64,000 bases of DNA from Isoptericola luteus (GCF_020297055.1 NZ_JAIXCQ010000003.1:188691-252690), one strand, 5' to 3'. Shown: positions 41,710 to 50,780, numbered from the stretch's first letter. Program-made: numbers and translations. Notes: generated by a model not told the origin, from the sequence alone.

Positions 41710-42810
41710 TCAGCCACGGGCACCTCCCAGCACGTCGAGCGCGAAGTGGCACGCGGCAGCCCGCGGCGCGGCGGTCGTCAGGGCCTCGGCGGGAATCGCC
41801 GCGAGCGGCGGCGGGTCCGTGCGGCAGACGTCCTGCGCCACCTCGCAGCGCGGGTGGAACGGGCAGCCCGACGGCACCTGCCCCGGGCTGGGTGGCCGGC
41901 CGGGGATCACGTCGAGCCGGCCCCCTGCGGCTTTCGCGTCGGCCCGCGCTCCGGCGCCCGCGGCGGCGCCGCGGGTCGCGAGGCTCGGCACCGAGCGGAG
42001 CAGTGCCCGCGTGTACGGGTGGGCGGGCGCGGCGAAGATCTCGCGCACGGGCGCCTGCTCCACCGCCCGCCCGGCGTACATCACCGTGACGTCGTCGGCG
42101 ACGCCCGCGACCACGCCCATGTCGTGCGTGATGAGCACCAGGGCCATCGTGCGCTCCGCCTGGATCTCGGCGAGCAGCCGCAGCACCTGCGCCTGCACGG
42201 TGACGTCGAGGGCCGTCGTCGGCTCGTCCGCGATGAGCACCTCCGGGTCCATGGCGAGCGCCGAGGCGATCATCACGCGCTGCCGCATGCCGCCCGAGAA
42301 CTGGTGCGGGTACTCGTCCACCCGCTGGCGCGCGTTCGGCACCTTGACCAGGTCGAGCAGCTCGACCGCCCGACGGCGCGCCTCGCCCCGCGAGACGCCG
42401 TGCCGGGCTCGCAGCGCCTCACCGAGCTGGTAGCCCACCGTGTGCACGGGGTTGAGCGCCGCGAGCGCGTCCTGGAACACCATCGCCACGTGCTCGCCGC
42501 AGTACCGGCGGTGCTCCTTGGGTCGTAGGGCGAGCAGGTCGGTGCCCCGGAACCGCGCGGCGCCCTTCGTGATCCGTGCGGTGGGCGCCAGCAGCCCCAT
42601 GACCGCCAGCGAGCTCACCGACTTGCCGCAGCCCGACTCGCCCACGATCGCGAGCGTCTCGCCGGCCCGCACGGAGTAGCTCAGGCCGTCGACGGCGCGC
42701 ACGGTGCCGTCCGGCGTACGGAACTCCACCGCGAGGTCCTCGACCTCCAGCAGGGTCTCGCCCGCCGCCGCGCGCAGGGCCGTGCCGCCGGTCGGAGCGC
42801 TCGTCGTCAT
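41710..42810 (-). CDS. Oligopeptide ABC transporter ATP-binding protein (OppD-like)
   Basis: A 366-aa ATPase. [48 protein letters not shown] gives the Walker [18 protein letters not shown] the Q-loop, [16 protein letters not shown] the signature, [12 protein letters not shown] the Walker B and [10 protein letters not shown] the H-loop. [14 protein letters not shown] and [16 protein letters not shown] form the Opp-type C-terminus. It pairs with the OppF-like ATPase to energise peptide uptake. ATG 42810 is the chosen start; an in-frame GTG a few codons earlier is possible. Confidence 0.93.
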   Translation of the reverse strand: MTTSAPTGGTALRAAAGETLLEVEDLAVEFRTPDGTVRAVDGLSYSVRAGETLAIVGESGCGKSVSSLAVMGLLAPTARITKGAARFRGTDLLALRPKEHRRYCGEHVAMVFQDALAALNPVHTVGYQLGEALRARHGVSRGEARRRAVELLDLVKVPNARQRVDEYPHQFSGGMRQRVMIASALAMDPEVLIADEPTTALDVTVQAQVLRLLAEIQAERTMALVLITHDMGVVAGVADDVTVMYAGRAVEQAPVREIFAAPAHPYTRALLRSVPSLATRGAAAGAGARADAKAAGGRLDVIPGRPPSPGQVPSGCPFHPRCEVAQDVCRTDPPPLAAIPAEALTTAAPRAAACHFALDVLGGARG

Positions 42811-42824
42811 CTGTCCCACCGCCG

Positions 42825-43763
42825 TCACCGGAGCCTCGGGTCGAGCGCGTCGCGCAGGGCGTCGCCGAGGGCGACCAGCGCGAGCACGGTCAGGACGAGG
42901 CAGCCGAGGGGGAACAGCAACAGGTACGCGTACCCGCCGGTCACCCACTCCGAACCGTTGCTGATCATGATCCCCCAGGAGATGGCGGGCGGGCGGACGC
43001 CGATCCCGAGGAACGCCAGCACCGCCTCGGCGCTGATGACGCCCGCGATCGCCGTCGGCACGAGCGCCGTCACCGGGCCGATGGCGTTCGGCAGCACGTG
43101 CCGGGTCATCACCCGCAGGTCCGACGCGCCCAGGGCCTTCGCCGCCGTCACGTAGTCGAGGTTCTTCGCCTCCAGGACGCTCGCCCGCACGTACCGCGCG
43201 TACCCCATCCACCCGAACATCGTCAGCACCAGCGCGGGCAGCAGGATGACGTCGAGCGAGCCCGACCCCACGTGCACGTTGCGGAACAGCGACAGCAGCA
43301 GCAGTGCCGCCAGCAGCAGCGGCACCACGAGGAACACCTCGACCGTGCGCGACACCACGGCGTCGACCCAGCGCAGGTAGTACCCCGCGAGAAGGCCCAG
43401 CGTCACACCGATGACCACCGACGCCGCGACCACGAGGAACGCCAGCATCAGCGACGGCCGCGACCCGTGCACCAGCTGGGCCAGCACGTCGCAGCCGTGC
43501 GGGTCCGTACCGAACGGGTGCGGGGCGCCGAACCCCTGCGGGCGGATCTTCGAGTCGCCGATGATGCAGCTCTGCGGGTCGGTCGACGTGAACACCCCGG
43601 GGAACGCCGCCATGAACGCGAAGAACGCGATCACGAGCGCCGCGACCACGACGTCGGGCCGACGGCGCAGCGTGCGCCAGGCGTCCGAGACGACGGTGCG
43701 GGACGCCGCGACGTCGGGCACCACCCCGGCGGTCGCCTCCTTGGCCGCGGTCGCGTCACTCAT
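42825..43763 (-). CDS. Oligopeptide ABC transporter permease (OppC/DppC-like)
   Basis: A 312-aa permease. A cytoplasmic N-terminus (SDAWRTLRRRPDVVVAALVIAFFAFMA) is followed by six membrane segments. HPFGTDPHGCDVLAQLVHGSRPSL is the OppC-family signature after the first external loop. The EAA loop ALGASDLRVMTRHVLPNAIGPV contacts the ATPases. It overlaps the OppB-like gene by 8 bp. Confidence 0.94.
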   Translation of the reverse strand: MSDATAAKEATAGVVPDVAASRTVVSDAWRTLRRRPDVVVAALVIAFFAFMAAFPGVFTSTDPQSCIIGDSKIRPQGFGAPHPFGTDPHGCDVLAQLVHGSRPSLMLAFLVVAASVVIGVTLGLLAGYYLRWVDAVVSRTVEVFLVVPLLLAALLLLSLFRNVHVGSGSLDVILLPALVLTMFGWMGYARYVRASVLEAKNLDYVTAAKALGASDLRVMTRHVLPNAIGPVTALVPTAIAGVISAEAVLAFLGIGVRPPAISWGIMISNGSEWVTGGYAYLLLFPLGCLVLTVLALVALGDALRDALDPRLR

Positions 43764-44760
43764 AGCGGATCCTCGGGTCCAGGGCCGCGTAGGCGACGTC
43801 GACGACGATCATCACGACCACCGTGACGATCGCCAGGATGGTGACGACACCGATCACCAGGCCGATGTCGCTGCCCCGCACGGCCTCCCACAGGACGCCG
43901 CCCATGCCGTAGATGTTCATCATCCCCTCGGTGATCACCGCGCCCGCGAGCGCCTCCGTGAACGTCAGGCCGACCGCCGTGACCACCGGCACCGACGAGT
44001 TGCGGACCACGTGGTGCAGCAGCACGTGCCGCTCGTGCAGCCCTTTGGACCGGGCCGTGCGCACGTGCTCGCCGGCGTAGCTCTCGAGCTGGCTGGCCCG
44101 CACCAGGCGGATGAACGCGGCCGACCCCGCCAGGCCCAGCAGCAGGCCCGGCACCAGGACGCTCGCCCACGCGTGGTCGGCGTCGAACGACGGCCGGAAC
44201 AGCTGCGCCGGCAGGCTGTCGGAGCCGAACGTGGAACGCGCCCATTCGCTCAGCGGCACGGAGAACACGTACCGGTAGACCAGCAGCAGCACGAAGATCG
44301 GGAACGCGTCGATGAGCACCGACGTCATCCGGATGCCGTGGTCCGCCGGGCGGCCGCGCCACCGTGCCGCCATCGACCCGAGGAACATGCCCATCACCAG
44401 CCAGGTGACGGTCACGACGGCGAACAGCTTGAGCGTGTTCGGCGCCGCCGTCGCGACGATGTCCGTGACCTCGCGGCCGCGCAGGTTCGTGCCGAAGTCG
44501 CCCTGGGCGTAGCCCGCGAGGCGCTCGGCGAACGGTCCCAGGCACGGGTTGCCGACCTGGTCGAAGCACGGGTCGTCGAGGCCGAAGCGTGCCTCGACGG
44601 CCGCGACCTGGCTCGCGCTCGGCACCCGGTCGCCGAAGAACGCGAGCGCCGGGTTGCCGTTGAGCTGGATGGCGAACGTGGTGAGCAGGTGCAGCACGAA
44701 CACCACGAGGAACAAGGTGCCGACCGCCTGGAGCGACCTGCGGAGGATGTAGCGACCCAT
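43756..44760 (-). CDS. Oligopeptide ABC transporter permease (OppB/DppB-like)
   Basis: A 334-aa permease. MGRYILRRSLQAVGTLFLVVFVLHLLTTFA is the typical OppB N-terminal helix, AERLAGYAQGDFGTNLRGREV precedes the transport core, and KGLHERHVLLHHVVRNSSVPVV is the EAA loop. Two cysteines in DDPCFDQVGNPCLGP sit in the first external loop. It forms the channel with the OppC-like partner downstream. A hairpin separates it from oppA. Confidence 0.93.
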   Translation of the reverse strand: MGRYILRRSLQAVGTLFLVVFVLHLLTTFAIQLNGNPALAFFGDRVPSASQVAAVEARFGLDDPCFDQVGNPCLGPFAERLAGYAQGDFGTNLRGREVTDIVATAAPNTLKLFAVVTVTWLVMGMFLGSMAARWRGRPADHGIRMTSVLIDAFPIFVLLLVYRYVFSVPLSEWARSTFGSDSLPAQLFRPSFDADHAWASVLVPGLLLGLAGSAAFIRLVRASQLESYAGEHVRTARSKGLHERHVLLHHVVRNSSVPVVTAVGLTFTEALAGAVITEGMMNIYGMGGVLWEAVRGSDIGLVIGVVTILAIVTVVVMIVVDVAYAALDPRIRYE

Positions 44761-44798
44761 TCACGGACTCTCTGGTGGTGCGGATCGACGACGCCGGC

Positions 44799-44837
44799 CG
44801 GGCTCGCCGAGACCACTCCTGGGTCTCGACGAGCCCG
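44799..44837 (-). terminator. Hairpin between oppA and oppB (attenuator or mRNA stabiliser)
   Basis: Arms 44799-44814 and 44822-44837 pair over 15 bp with one C-A mismatch and a 7-nt loop; no T tract follows. In binding-protein operons such hairpins protect the highly expressed oppA message and lower expression of the downstream genes. The GGGTCTCGACGAGCCCG side resembles dispersed palindromes common in Micrococcales. Confidence 0.5.
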
Positions 44838-44848
44838 ACCGCGGTGAG

Positions 44849-46507
44849 TCACATGGCGTCGCTGACCTCCAGGATGCGCAGCTTGGGCTCACCGCTGAAC
44901 GGGTCGAGGACGACGTTCGACAGCCGCTCGCTGTAGTAGTACGAGTTCACGGAGAACACGAGCGGTACGGTCGGGAAGTCGGTGGCCAGCGCGGCCTCGG
45001 CCTCCTGGTAGCGGGTCACCGCCTCCTCGAGCGTGGGCGCCTCGTCGCCGGCCTTGATCGCGGCCTCGAACTCCTCGCCGTAGTAGCCGAAGTTCGTGTT
45101 GCCGTTCTCCGCGTCCCCGCTGGCGTAGACCGGTGCGAGATAGTTCTCGTTCAGCGGGTAGTCCGGGAACCAGTTGGACCGGAAGGCCCCGGTGAACGCC
45201 CGGTCGCTGCGGTTCGCGAAGAAGTCCGGCGTCGGGTCGAGGGTGTACGGGATGCCCAGGACCTGCTGGATGGAGTCGCCGACCGCCTTGAACAGCTGCT
45301 CCTCCGTCTCGTCCTGGCCGAGGTGGATGGTCAGCGTCTCGCCCTCGGGCCAGCCGCCGGCCTTCTCGAGGGCCGCCTTCGCCGCGTCGGCGTCGAACGT
45401 GCACCACTCGCAGGTGCCGGCCTCGCCGCCAGGGACGCCGTCCGGCACGACCCAGCTGTCGGCGGGCACGCGCTGGCCGGGGAGGAGGGCGTCGATGATG
45501 CCCTGCCGGTCGATCGCCATCGAGATCGCCTTGCGGAACTCGATGTCCGTCCAGGGGCCGTCCTTGTAGAGCGGGAAGGCCAGGTAGGTGAGCGCCGCGC
45601 CCGGGCCCTCCAGGTAGCGCTCCTGCAGGTCGGGGTCGGACTCGGCCGCGGCCTGCTCGGCCGGCGGCGGGCTGCCGAGGTCGAGCACGCCGGCCTGGAA
45701 GTCGGGCCAGCTCGACTCGCCCGCGTACTCGGTCCACTCGATGGTGTCGTAGGTGGTGGGCGCCTCGTCGAGCGTGTAGCCCTCCCACAGGCTGGCCGTG
45801 AGGTTCTGCCCCTGGTTCCACTCGGAGACCTGGAACGGGCCGTTGCCGATGGGCTTGACGGAGCACGCCTCGATGTCGTCGAGGCACTCCTGCGCGATCG
45901 GGAAGAAGCCCGTGTAGCCGAGCATGGTCGCGAAGCCCGCGAACGGGCCGATGAGCGTGACCTCGAGGGTGAGGTCGTCGACGACCTTCAGGCCGCTGAG
46001 CTCCTGGGCGGCCGGCTCCTCGACGACGTTGCCGTCGTCGTCCGTCTCGCCCTGCATCTCGTCGTAGCCGGCGACGCGCTCGAAGAAGTAGTTGTTCGCC
46101 ATCGCGTTGGGGCCGTAGGCCGCGTAGTTCCAGGCGCGGGCGAACGCGTTCGCGTCGACCGGCTCGCCGTTCTGGAACGTCAGGTCCGGCTTGATCTTGA
46201 TGGTCCAGACCGTGTTGTCGCTCGACTCGACGCTCTCGGCCACGTAGTTGTACGGCTCCGTGGTCTCCGGGTCGTACCGCACCAGGCCGTCGTAGACGAC
46301 GTCGAGCACGGAGATGTTGTCCCCGACGTTGGAGTCCATCGGCAGCAGCGTCTCGACGTCCTGCCCGAGCGACAGGTTGACCGTGGCACCCTCGCCACCG
46401 CCACCGCCGCCGTCGTCCTCGTCGCCGCCCCCACCGGAACAGCCAGCCAGGACCAGCGTCATCGTCGCCGTCGTCGCAGTCACGACGGTCCATCGCCCCA
46501 TCTTCAC
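44849..46507 (-). CDS. Oligopeptide-binding lipoprotein (OppA/SBP family 5)
   Basis: A lipid-anchored extracellular solute-binding protein of 552 aa. After a short basic start comes VVTATTATMTLVLAGC, a lipobox with the modified cysteine at about residue 23, followed by a Gly/Asp-rich linker. NLSLGQDVETLLPMDSNVGDNISVLDVVYDGLVRYD, WTIKIKPDLTFQNGEPVDANAFARAWNYA and FRKAISMAIDRQGIIDALLPG are SBP5 signatures. GTG 46507 is preferred because GGGAGA lies 6 bp upstream; GTG 46528 is an alternative. It captures peptides for the OppBCDF-like importer encoded directly downstream. Confidence 0.93.
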   Translation of the reverse strand: MKMGRWTVVTATTATMTLVLAGCSGGGGDEDDGGGGGGEGATVNLSLGQDVETLLPMDSNVGDNISVLDVVYDGLVRYDPETTEPYNYVAESVESSDNTVWTIKIKPDLTFQNGEPVDANAFARAWNYAAYGPNAMANNYFFERVAGYDEMQGETDDDGNVVEEPAAQELSGLKVVDDLTLEVTLIGPFAGFATMLGYTGFFPIAQECLDDIEACSVKPIGNGPFQVSEWNQGQNLTASLWEGYTLDEAPTTYDTIEWTEYAGESSWPDFQAGVLDLGSPPPAEQAAAESDPDLQERYLEGPGAALTYLAFPLYKDGPWTDIEFRKAISMAIDRQGIIDALLPGQRVPADSWVVPDGVPGGEAGTCEWCTFDADAAKAALEKAGGWPEGETLTIHLGQDETEEQLFKAVGDSIQQVLGIPYTLDPTPDFFANRSDRAFTGAFRSNWFPDYPLNENYLAPVYASGDAENGNTNFGYYGEEFEAAIKAGDEAPTLEEAVTRYQEAEAALATDFPTVPLVFSVNSYYYSERLSNVVLDPFSGEPKLRILEVSDAM

Positions 46508-46591
46508 CGGCGTCTCCCCACTCGTCACCGCTCCACGGCGGCATTGCCGTGGAACATATCGCCATCATGATGCCTCGTGGTGAAAATCACT

Positions 46592-46608
46592 GTTAAGGAT
46601 GTGTAACG
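46592..46608 (-). promoter_or_regulatory. Possible MtrA-like box and -35 upstream of oppA
   Basis: GTTAAGGATGTGTAACG (plus strand 46592-46608) is a direct repeat GTTAAG/GTAACG with 11-bp period, similar to the boxes before the three cell-wall hydrolases at 58361, 59909 and 61240. On the minus strand it contains TTAACA, which could be a -35. The region is AT-rich for this window. Confidence 0.35.
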
Positions 46609-46650
46609 ATCGCCCGTGTCGCCGTGCGCCGCGGCTTCCCGGCGATCACG

Positions 46651-46718
46651 GCGGCAGTTCGTGATCGGTGCGGCAGTTCGAGCTGCCGCCCTGATCACGA
46701 AGTGCCGCACTGATCAGC
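46651..46718. repeat. 68-bp nested palindrome, left copy
   Basis: A 68-bp element that differs at only four positions from the copy at 47766-47833, in the same orientation. It contains GCGGCAGTTCG twice plus its inverted form, so that an inner palindrome sits inside an outer one. It lies in the divergent region between oppA and the AbiEi/DUF559-type gene. Confidence 0.85.
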
Positions 46719-46804
46719 CTTCGACGCCGTCCACAGCGCTGGGCCGTCCACAGACGTGCCCGACCAGGGCCCGAGCCCGGCCGGCCCCGGGCACGCTGCA
46801 GCCC

Positions 46805-47755
46805 ATGAACGACGCCGCACGCCTCCTCATCTCCCGCGAGCACGACCGCGCCGCACTGCGCCGGGCCATGGCCGACGGCGCGCTCGAGCGGGTGCGGCGC
46901 GGCGCCTACCGCCCCTCGGACGGCGACCCGCCGCGCGGCCGGGCGCATCGGCTGGCCCTCGACCACGTCCGCGCGACCCACCAGCAGCTCGGCGCGCGGC
47001 ACGTGTTCAGCCACGTCAGCGCCGCCCTGGTCCGGGGGGTGCCGCTCTGGTCCGCGCCGACGACGACGCACCTGCTGCAGCGCTCGAGCGCGAGTTCCCG
47101 CTCGGCCCGGGACATCGTGCGGCACCGCGGGCTGCCCGACCGGTGGGTGGAGGTGGACGGCCTGCCGGTCACCGACCTCGTCCGGACGGTCGTCGACTGC
47201 GTCACCACCCTGCACCCCCTCGAAGGCCTCGTCGTCGCGGACTGGGCGCTGGCACACGGGCTCGACCGGGACGAGGCCGTCGCCGCCGTGCTCGCGCGGC
47301 GACGCCGCAACGGTCGGGCCCGCGGGCTGCTGGTCCTGAGGTCCGCCGACGGCGGCGCCATGCCACCGTGGGAGACGTGGCTGCGCTACCTGGTGCTGCG
47401 TCTCGGGCTGCCGCGGCCGGAGACCCAGTTCGAGGTGCGCACCCCGGTCGGGAAGTACTTCGTCGACCTCGCATGGGTGGAGCACCGGGTTCTCGCCGAG
47501 TTCGACGGGCGGATCAAGTACCGCGACGGGGAGTTCGGGCCGGGCTACGACGCCGAGCGCGCCCTGTTCGATGAGAAGGTGCGCGAGGACGCGATCACGG
47601 AGCACCTCGGTGTGCGACCGCGGCGGTTCGTGGCGCGCGACGCCGTCGACCCCCGACGTTCCGCCGAACGCCTCCTGGCCCTGTTCCCGCCGGACGTCCG
47701 CCGCGCGGCACGCGTCAACCCGCTGCTGCCCCTTCCGCCGGCCCGCCGCTCCTGA
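46805..47755 (+). CDS. AbiEi N-terminal / DUF559 (Vsr-like) endonuclease-fold protein
   Basis: A 316-aa protein of a type common in actinobacteria. Residues 1-180 resemble AbiEi-type antitoxin domains (HDRAALRRAMADGALERVRRGAYRPSDG, TDLVRTVVDCVTTLHPLEGLVVADWALAHG). Residues about 205-290 match DUF559, a Vsr-like nuclease fold: PWETWLRYLVLRLGLPRPETQFEV, then FVDLAWVEHRVLAEFDGRIKY, with the E, D, E and D-x-K positions present. No nucleotidyltransferase partner is adjacent, so it is an orphan. The ATG at 46805 has only a weak ribosome binding site. Exact 68-bp palindromic repeats flank the gene on both sides. Confidence 0.75.
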   Translation: MNDAARLLISREHDRAALRRAMADGALERVRRGAYRPSDGDPPRGRAHRLALDHVRATHQQLGARHVFSHVSAALVRGVPLWSAPTTTHLLQRSSASSRSARDIVRHRGLPDRWVEVDGLPVTDLVRTVVDCVTTLHPLEGLVVADWALAHGLDRDEAVAAVLARRRRNGRARGLLVLRSADGGAMPPWETWLRYLVLRLGLPRPETQFEVRTPVGKYFVDLAWVEHRVLAEFDGRIKYRDGEFGPGYDAERALFDEKVREDAITEHLGVRPRRFVARDAVDPRRSAERLLALFPPDVRRAARVNPLLPLPPARRS

Positions 47756-47765
47756 CCCGGTCAGG

Positions 47766-47833
47766 GCGGCAGTTCGTGATCAGTGCGGCAGTTCGAACTG
47801 CCGCCGTGATCACGAACTGCCGCACTGATCAGC
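47766..47833. repeat. 68-bp nested palindrome, right copy
   Basis: GCGGCAGTTCGTGATCA (47766-47782) pairs with TGATCACGAACTGCCGC (47807-47823), enclosing the perfect palindrome GCGGCAGTTCGAACTGCCGC (47785-47804). It sits between the convergent ends of the AbiEi/DUF559-type gene and lat and can serve as a bidirectional terminator. Confidence 0.88.
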
Positions 47834-47838
47834 CGGTG

Positions 47839-49191
47839 TCAGCCGACGACGCGGTCGAGGGCGGCGACGGCGGCGTCCAGCACGGACTCCTCGACCGTCA
47901 GCGCGGGCCGGAACCGCACCGACCGCTCGCCGCACCCCAGGATGAGGAACCCGGCGTCGTGCAGTCCGGCGAGCGCCGCGTCGCGTGCCTCGCGCGACGG
48001 CAGGGACACCGCGCACATGAGCCCGCGCCCGCGCGGGTCGGTGACGACGCCGGGGTGCTCGGCCGCCAGGCCCTCGAGCCGGGCGAGCAGGCCCGCTCCG
48101 ACACGGGCGGCCCGTTCGATCAGGCCCTCCGCCTCGACGACCTCCAGGATGCGGCGCGAGCGCACCATGTCGGCGAGGTTGCCGCCCCAGGTGGAGTTGA
48201 TGCGCGACGAGGTGTGGAACACGTTGTCCGGCACCTCGTCCACGCGCCCGCCGGCCATGACGCCGCACACCTGCGCCTTCTTGCCGAAGGCGACGACGTC
48301 GGGCTGCACGCCGAGCTGCTGGTAGGCCCACGCGGTGCCGGTCATGCCGACGCCGGTCTGCACCTCGTCGAGCACGAACAGCGCGTCGTACGAGTGGCAC
48401 AGCGCCTGCATCGCCTGCAGGAACTCGGGGCGCAGGTGGTGGTCGCCACCCTCGCCCTGGATCGGCTCGGCGACGAAGCACGCGATGTCGTGCGGGTGCG
48501 CCTCGAACGCGGCCCGGGCCTCGGCGAGCGCGCGGGCCTCCAGGGCCTCGACGTCGCGGGGCGTGCCGTCGGCGTCGTGCCCGGGGTAGGGCGAGCTGAT
48601 GCGCGGCCAGTCGAACTTGGGGAACCGGGCGACCTTGCCAGGCTCGGTGTTGGTCAGCGACATCGTGTAGCCGGAGCGACCGTGGAACGCGTGTTGCAGG
48701 TGCAGCACGCGCGTGCCGAGCTCGGGCGAACGGCCGTGGGCCTCGTTCCACCGCGACTTCCAGTCGAACGCGACCTTGAGCGCGTTCTCGACGGCGAGCG
48801 CTCCGCCGTCGACGAAGAACAGGTACGGCAGGGCGGGGTCGCCGAGGACGCGCGCGAACGTGTCGACGAAGCGGGCGAGCTCGACGGTGTAGACGTCGGA
48901 GTTGGACGGCTTGTTGATCGCGGCGCGGGTGAGCTCCTCGCGGAACATCGGGTCGCGGAACAGTGCCGGATGGTTCATGCCCAGGGGGTTGGAGGCGAAG
49001 AAGGTGAACAGGTCGGTCCACTCGCGGCCGTCGCGGGCGTCGACGATGGTCGAGCCGTGCGAGTGCTCGAGGTCGAGCACCAGGTCGAACCCGTCGACGA
49101 GCAGGTGCTCGCGCAGCGACTCGAGGACGGCGGTGGCCTCGATCGGGCCACCGACGCTGGAGGCAGGGCGCTGAGAGATTGTCTCGGTCAT
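47839..49191 (-). CDS. lat: L-lysine 6-transaminase
   Basis: A 450-aa PLP-dependent class III aminotransferase converting L-lysine and 2-oxoglutarate to aminoadipate semialdehyde and glutamate. LTRAAINKPSNSDVYT, FVDGGALAVENALKVAFDWKSRWN, LHLQHAFHGRSGYTMSLTNT, FVLDEVQTGVGMTG, the PLP-lysine region VAFGKKAQVCGVMAGGR and SSRINSTWGGNLADMVRSRR are the lysine epsilon-aminotransferase hallmarks. Length is typical. The AsnC/Lrp gene lies immediately upstream, as in Mycobacterium tuberculosis (lrpA-lat), which suggests control by that regulator. Confidence 0.93.
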   Translation of the reverse strand: MTETISQRPASSVGGPIEATAVLESLREHLLVDGFDLVLDLEHSHGSTIVDARDGREWTDLFTFFASNPLGMNHPALFRDPMFREELTRAAINKPSNSDVYTVELARFVDTFARVLGDPALPYLFFVDGGALAVENALKVAFDWKSRWNEAHGRSPELGTRVLHLQHAFHGRSGYTMSLTNTEPGKVARFPKFDWPRISSPYPGHDADGTPRDVEALEARALAEARAAFEAHPHDIACFVAEPIQGEGGDHHLRPEFLQAMQALCHSYDALFVLDEVQTGVGMTGTAWAYQQLGVQPDVVAFGKKAQVCGVMAGGRVDEVPDNVFHTSSRINSTWGGNLADMVRSRRILEVVEAEGLIERAARVGAGLLARLEGLAAEHPGVVTDPRGRGLMCAVSLPSREARDAALAGLHDAGFLILGCGERSVRFRPALTVEESVLDAAVAALDRVVG

Positions 49192-49205
49192 AGAGCGACC
49201 GTAAA

Positions 49206-49216
49206 GGAAATTCTCC
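49206..49216 (-). promoter_or_regulatory. Candidate AsnC/Lrp operator before lat
   Basis: GGAAATTCTCC (49206-49216) is a near-perfect palindrome in the 57-bp gap between lat and its regulator gene, 15 bp upstream of the lat ATG. It is AT-rich for this genome and overlaps where the -10 or start site should be. Assignment is inference from position and symmetry. Confidence 0.4.
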
Positions 49217-49248
49217 GGTAGAACCAGGGTTGCACCGCAAACGTTCCG

Positions 49249-49695
49249 CTACTTGAGGGTTGCGTGTCCCTCGAAGTACGTCCGCAGCACGATCGTGGAG
49301 CGCGTGGACACCCGCGCCTCGCGGCGGATGACGCCGAGCAGGTCCTCCAGCGCGCTGGGCGACGGCACGCGCACGAGCAGCAGGTAGTTGGCGTTCCCGG
49401 CCACCGACCAGCACGCCTCGATGCCGGCGACGCCCCGCAGCCGCTCGGGCGCGTCGTCCTCCTGGGACTGGTCGAGCGGCGCGATCTCGACGTACGCGGT
49501 GATGGGCAGCCCCACCGACTCCGGGTCGACGACGGCGCGGTACCCGGTGATCACGCCGCGCGCCTCGAGCTTGCGCACCCGCGCCTGCACGGCGGACTGG
49601 GAGAGCCCGGACGCCGACGCGAGCGCGGAGAGCGTCGCACGGCCGTCCGTCTGCAGGGCGCGCACGAGCACCCGGTCGACGTCGTCCTGGAGCAT
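49249..49695 (-). CDS. AsnC/Lrp-family transcriptional regulator
   Basis: A 148-aa regulator. DDVDRVLVRALQTDGRATLSALASASGLSQSAVQARVRKLEARGVITGYRAVVDPESVG is the N-terminal helix-turn-helix of the AsnC/Lrp family. ITAYVEIAPLD and VAGNANYLLLVRVPSPSALEDLL form the RAM/ACT-like ligand domain. ATG 49695 is preferred because AAAGGT lies 6 bp before it; ATG 49710 is an alternative. It probably senses lysine or a related amino acid and controls lat downstream (inference from the mycobacterial pair). Confidence 0.92.
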   Translation of the reverse strand: MLQDDVDRVLVRALQTDGRATLSALASASGLSQSAVQARVRKLEARGVITGYRAVVDPESVGLPITAYVEIAPLDQSQEDDAPERLRGVAGIEACWSVAGNANYLLLVRVPSPSALEDLLGVIRREARVSTRSTIVLRTYFEGHATLK

Positions 49696-49809
49696 CGCAC
49701 GACCTTTCATCCCCGGTTCACCCGACCGTCGGGTCCGGAAGCCGCCTGGCGCACGTCTCTCCCAGTGGCGGCATCCTGCCGCCCCGAGCGCGAGGCTTGG
49801 AGGAACACC

Positions 49810-50763
49810 ATGCTCACACACGCGATGTGGGTCCACGGTCACCAGGTGCGGATCGAGAACCCGGAGCGCATGGCACAGGTGTGGCGTGCGGGGTTCTTCT
49901 CCCGCCTCGTGGGGAGGCCGGGCACCACCAACTGGCTGCACCTGCCGGTGCCCACCCCGGTGATCGTCGACGACAAGAGGCAGATGGTGCACTCCGCACT
50001 CGTGCGGCTCCGGTGCGGCTCGCGACGTGCGACGGTGACCAACGTGCACGTGTTCGACGGTGCGCGACGCATCGCCGCCCACGACGGGCTGTCGCTGTCC
50101 CCGTCCGCCTTCGGCATGGAGCGCTTCGACGTCCCGGAGCACCCCGACGTGGTCGAAGGGCTGGGGATCACGCTGGGCGTGCGCTTCGCGGGCCACTCGG
50201 ACGCGGAGAACACGATCGAGATCGCGTCGGCGGGCTGCGACCTGACCCTCATGGAGACGGTGCGGCTGCACGTCAAGACGCTCACCGCCCCGACCCGGTT
50301 CACGATCGACCAGATGGTCGCGGGCATGCAGCAGGTGTACGCGGACGCGGGGATCCGCGTCGTCCGGGCGTCGGACGAGACGCTGAACCTGCCGGACCTC
50401 GACGTCGTCGATACCGGCGAGTGCCGGCGCGGCCAGTCCACGGCGGAGCAGTCGACGCTCTTCGGGAACCGCAACGGCGCGGGCGGCAACGACGTCGTCG
50501 TCTATTTCGTCCGGGCCACCAACCCGCCGCTCAACGGCTGCGCGGCTCATCCGTCGGGCCGGCCCGGGGCGGTCGTCGCGTCGGGCGCCAGCCGGTGGAC
50601 GCTCGCGCACGAGGTCGGGCACGTGCTCGGCCTGAACCACGTGAGCCCGGCCGACCGCCTGATGATGGGCGGCGGCACCGACAACATCACGAACCCACCG
50701 CCGGACCTGGTCGCCTCCGAGGCGTCGACCATGGTGGCGAGCGGGCTCACCCAGGCACCGTGA
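49810..50763 (+). CDS. Metzincin-type zinc protease with N-terminal MW-HG beta domain
   Basis: A 317-aa two-domain protein with no signal peptide. Residues 1-150 form a beta-rich domain starting HAMWVHGHQVRIENPERM and containing NWLHLPVPTPVIVDD, HVHVFDGARRIAAHDGL and GHSDAENTIEIASAG; it closely matches the separate protein encoded at 51251 and recalls DUF6623. Residues about 160-317 are a metalloprotease: H267-E-x-x-H271-x-x-G-L-N-H277 with a following methionine (RLMMGGG), the metzincin zinc site and Met-turn. The ATG at 49810 follows GGAGGA. It heads a three-gene operon with a HEAT-like gene and the stand-alone domain. The target is unknown; cytoplasmic action or non-classical export are both open. 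Confidence 0.8.
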   Translation: MLTHAMWVHGHQVRIENPERMAQVWRAGFFSRLVGRPGTTNWLHLPVPTPVIVDDKRQMVHSALVRLRCGSRRATVTNVHVFDGARRIAAHDGLSLSPSAFGMERFDVPEHPDVVEGLGITLGVRFAGHSDAENTIEIASAGCDLTLMETVRLHVKTLTAPTRFTIDQMVAGMQQVYADAGIRVVRASDETLNLPDLDVVDTGECRRGQSTAEQSTLFGNRNGAGGNDVVVYFVRATNPPLNGCAAHPSGRPGAVVASGASRWTLAHEVGHVLGLNHVSPADRLMMGGGTDNITNPPPDLVASEASTMVASGLTQAP

Positions 50764-50780
50764 GCGAGGAAGGACCAGCC

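Noticed and set aside
46651-47833. Insertion sequence around the AbiEi/DUF559-type gene
   Set aside because: The flanking repeats are direct copies rather than terminal inverted repeats, and the enclosed protein has no transposase motifs; described as repeats plus cargo-like gene instead.
49717-49723. TTCACCC upstream of the AsnC/Lrp regulator gene and the protease operon
   Set aside because: A single half-site without a partner, outside the EPS locus, and I see no -10 at the characteristic distances.
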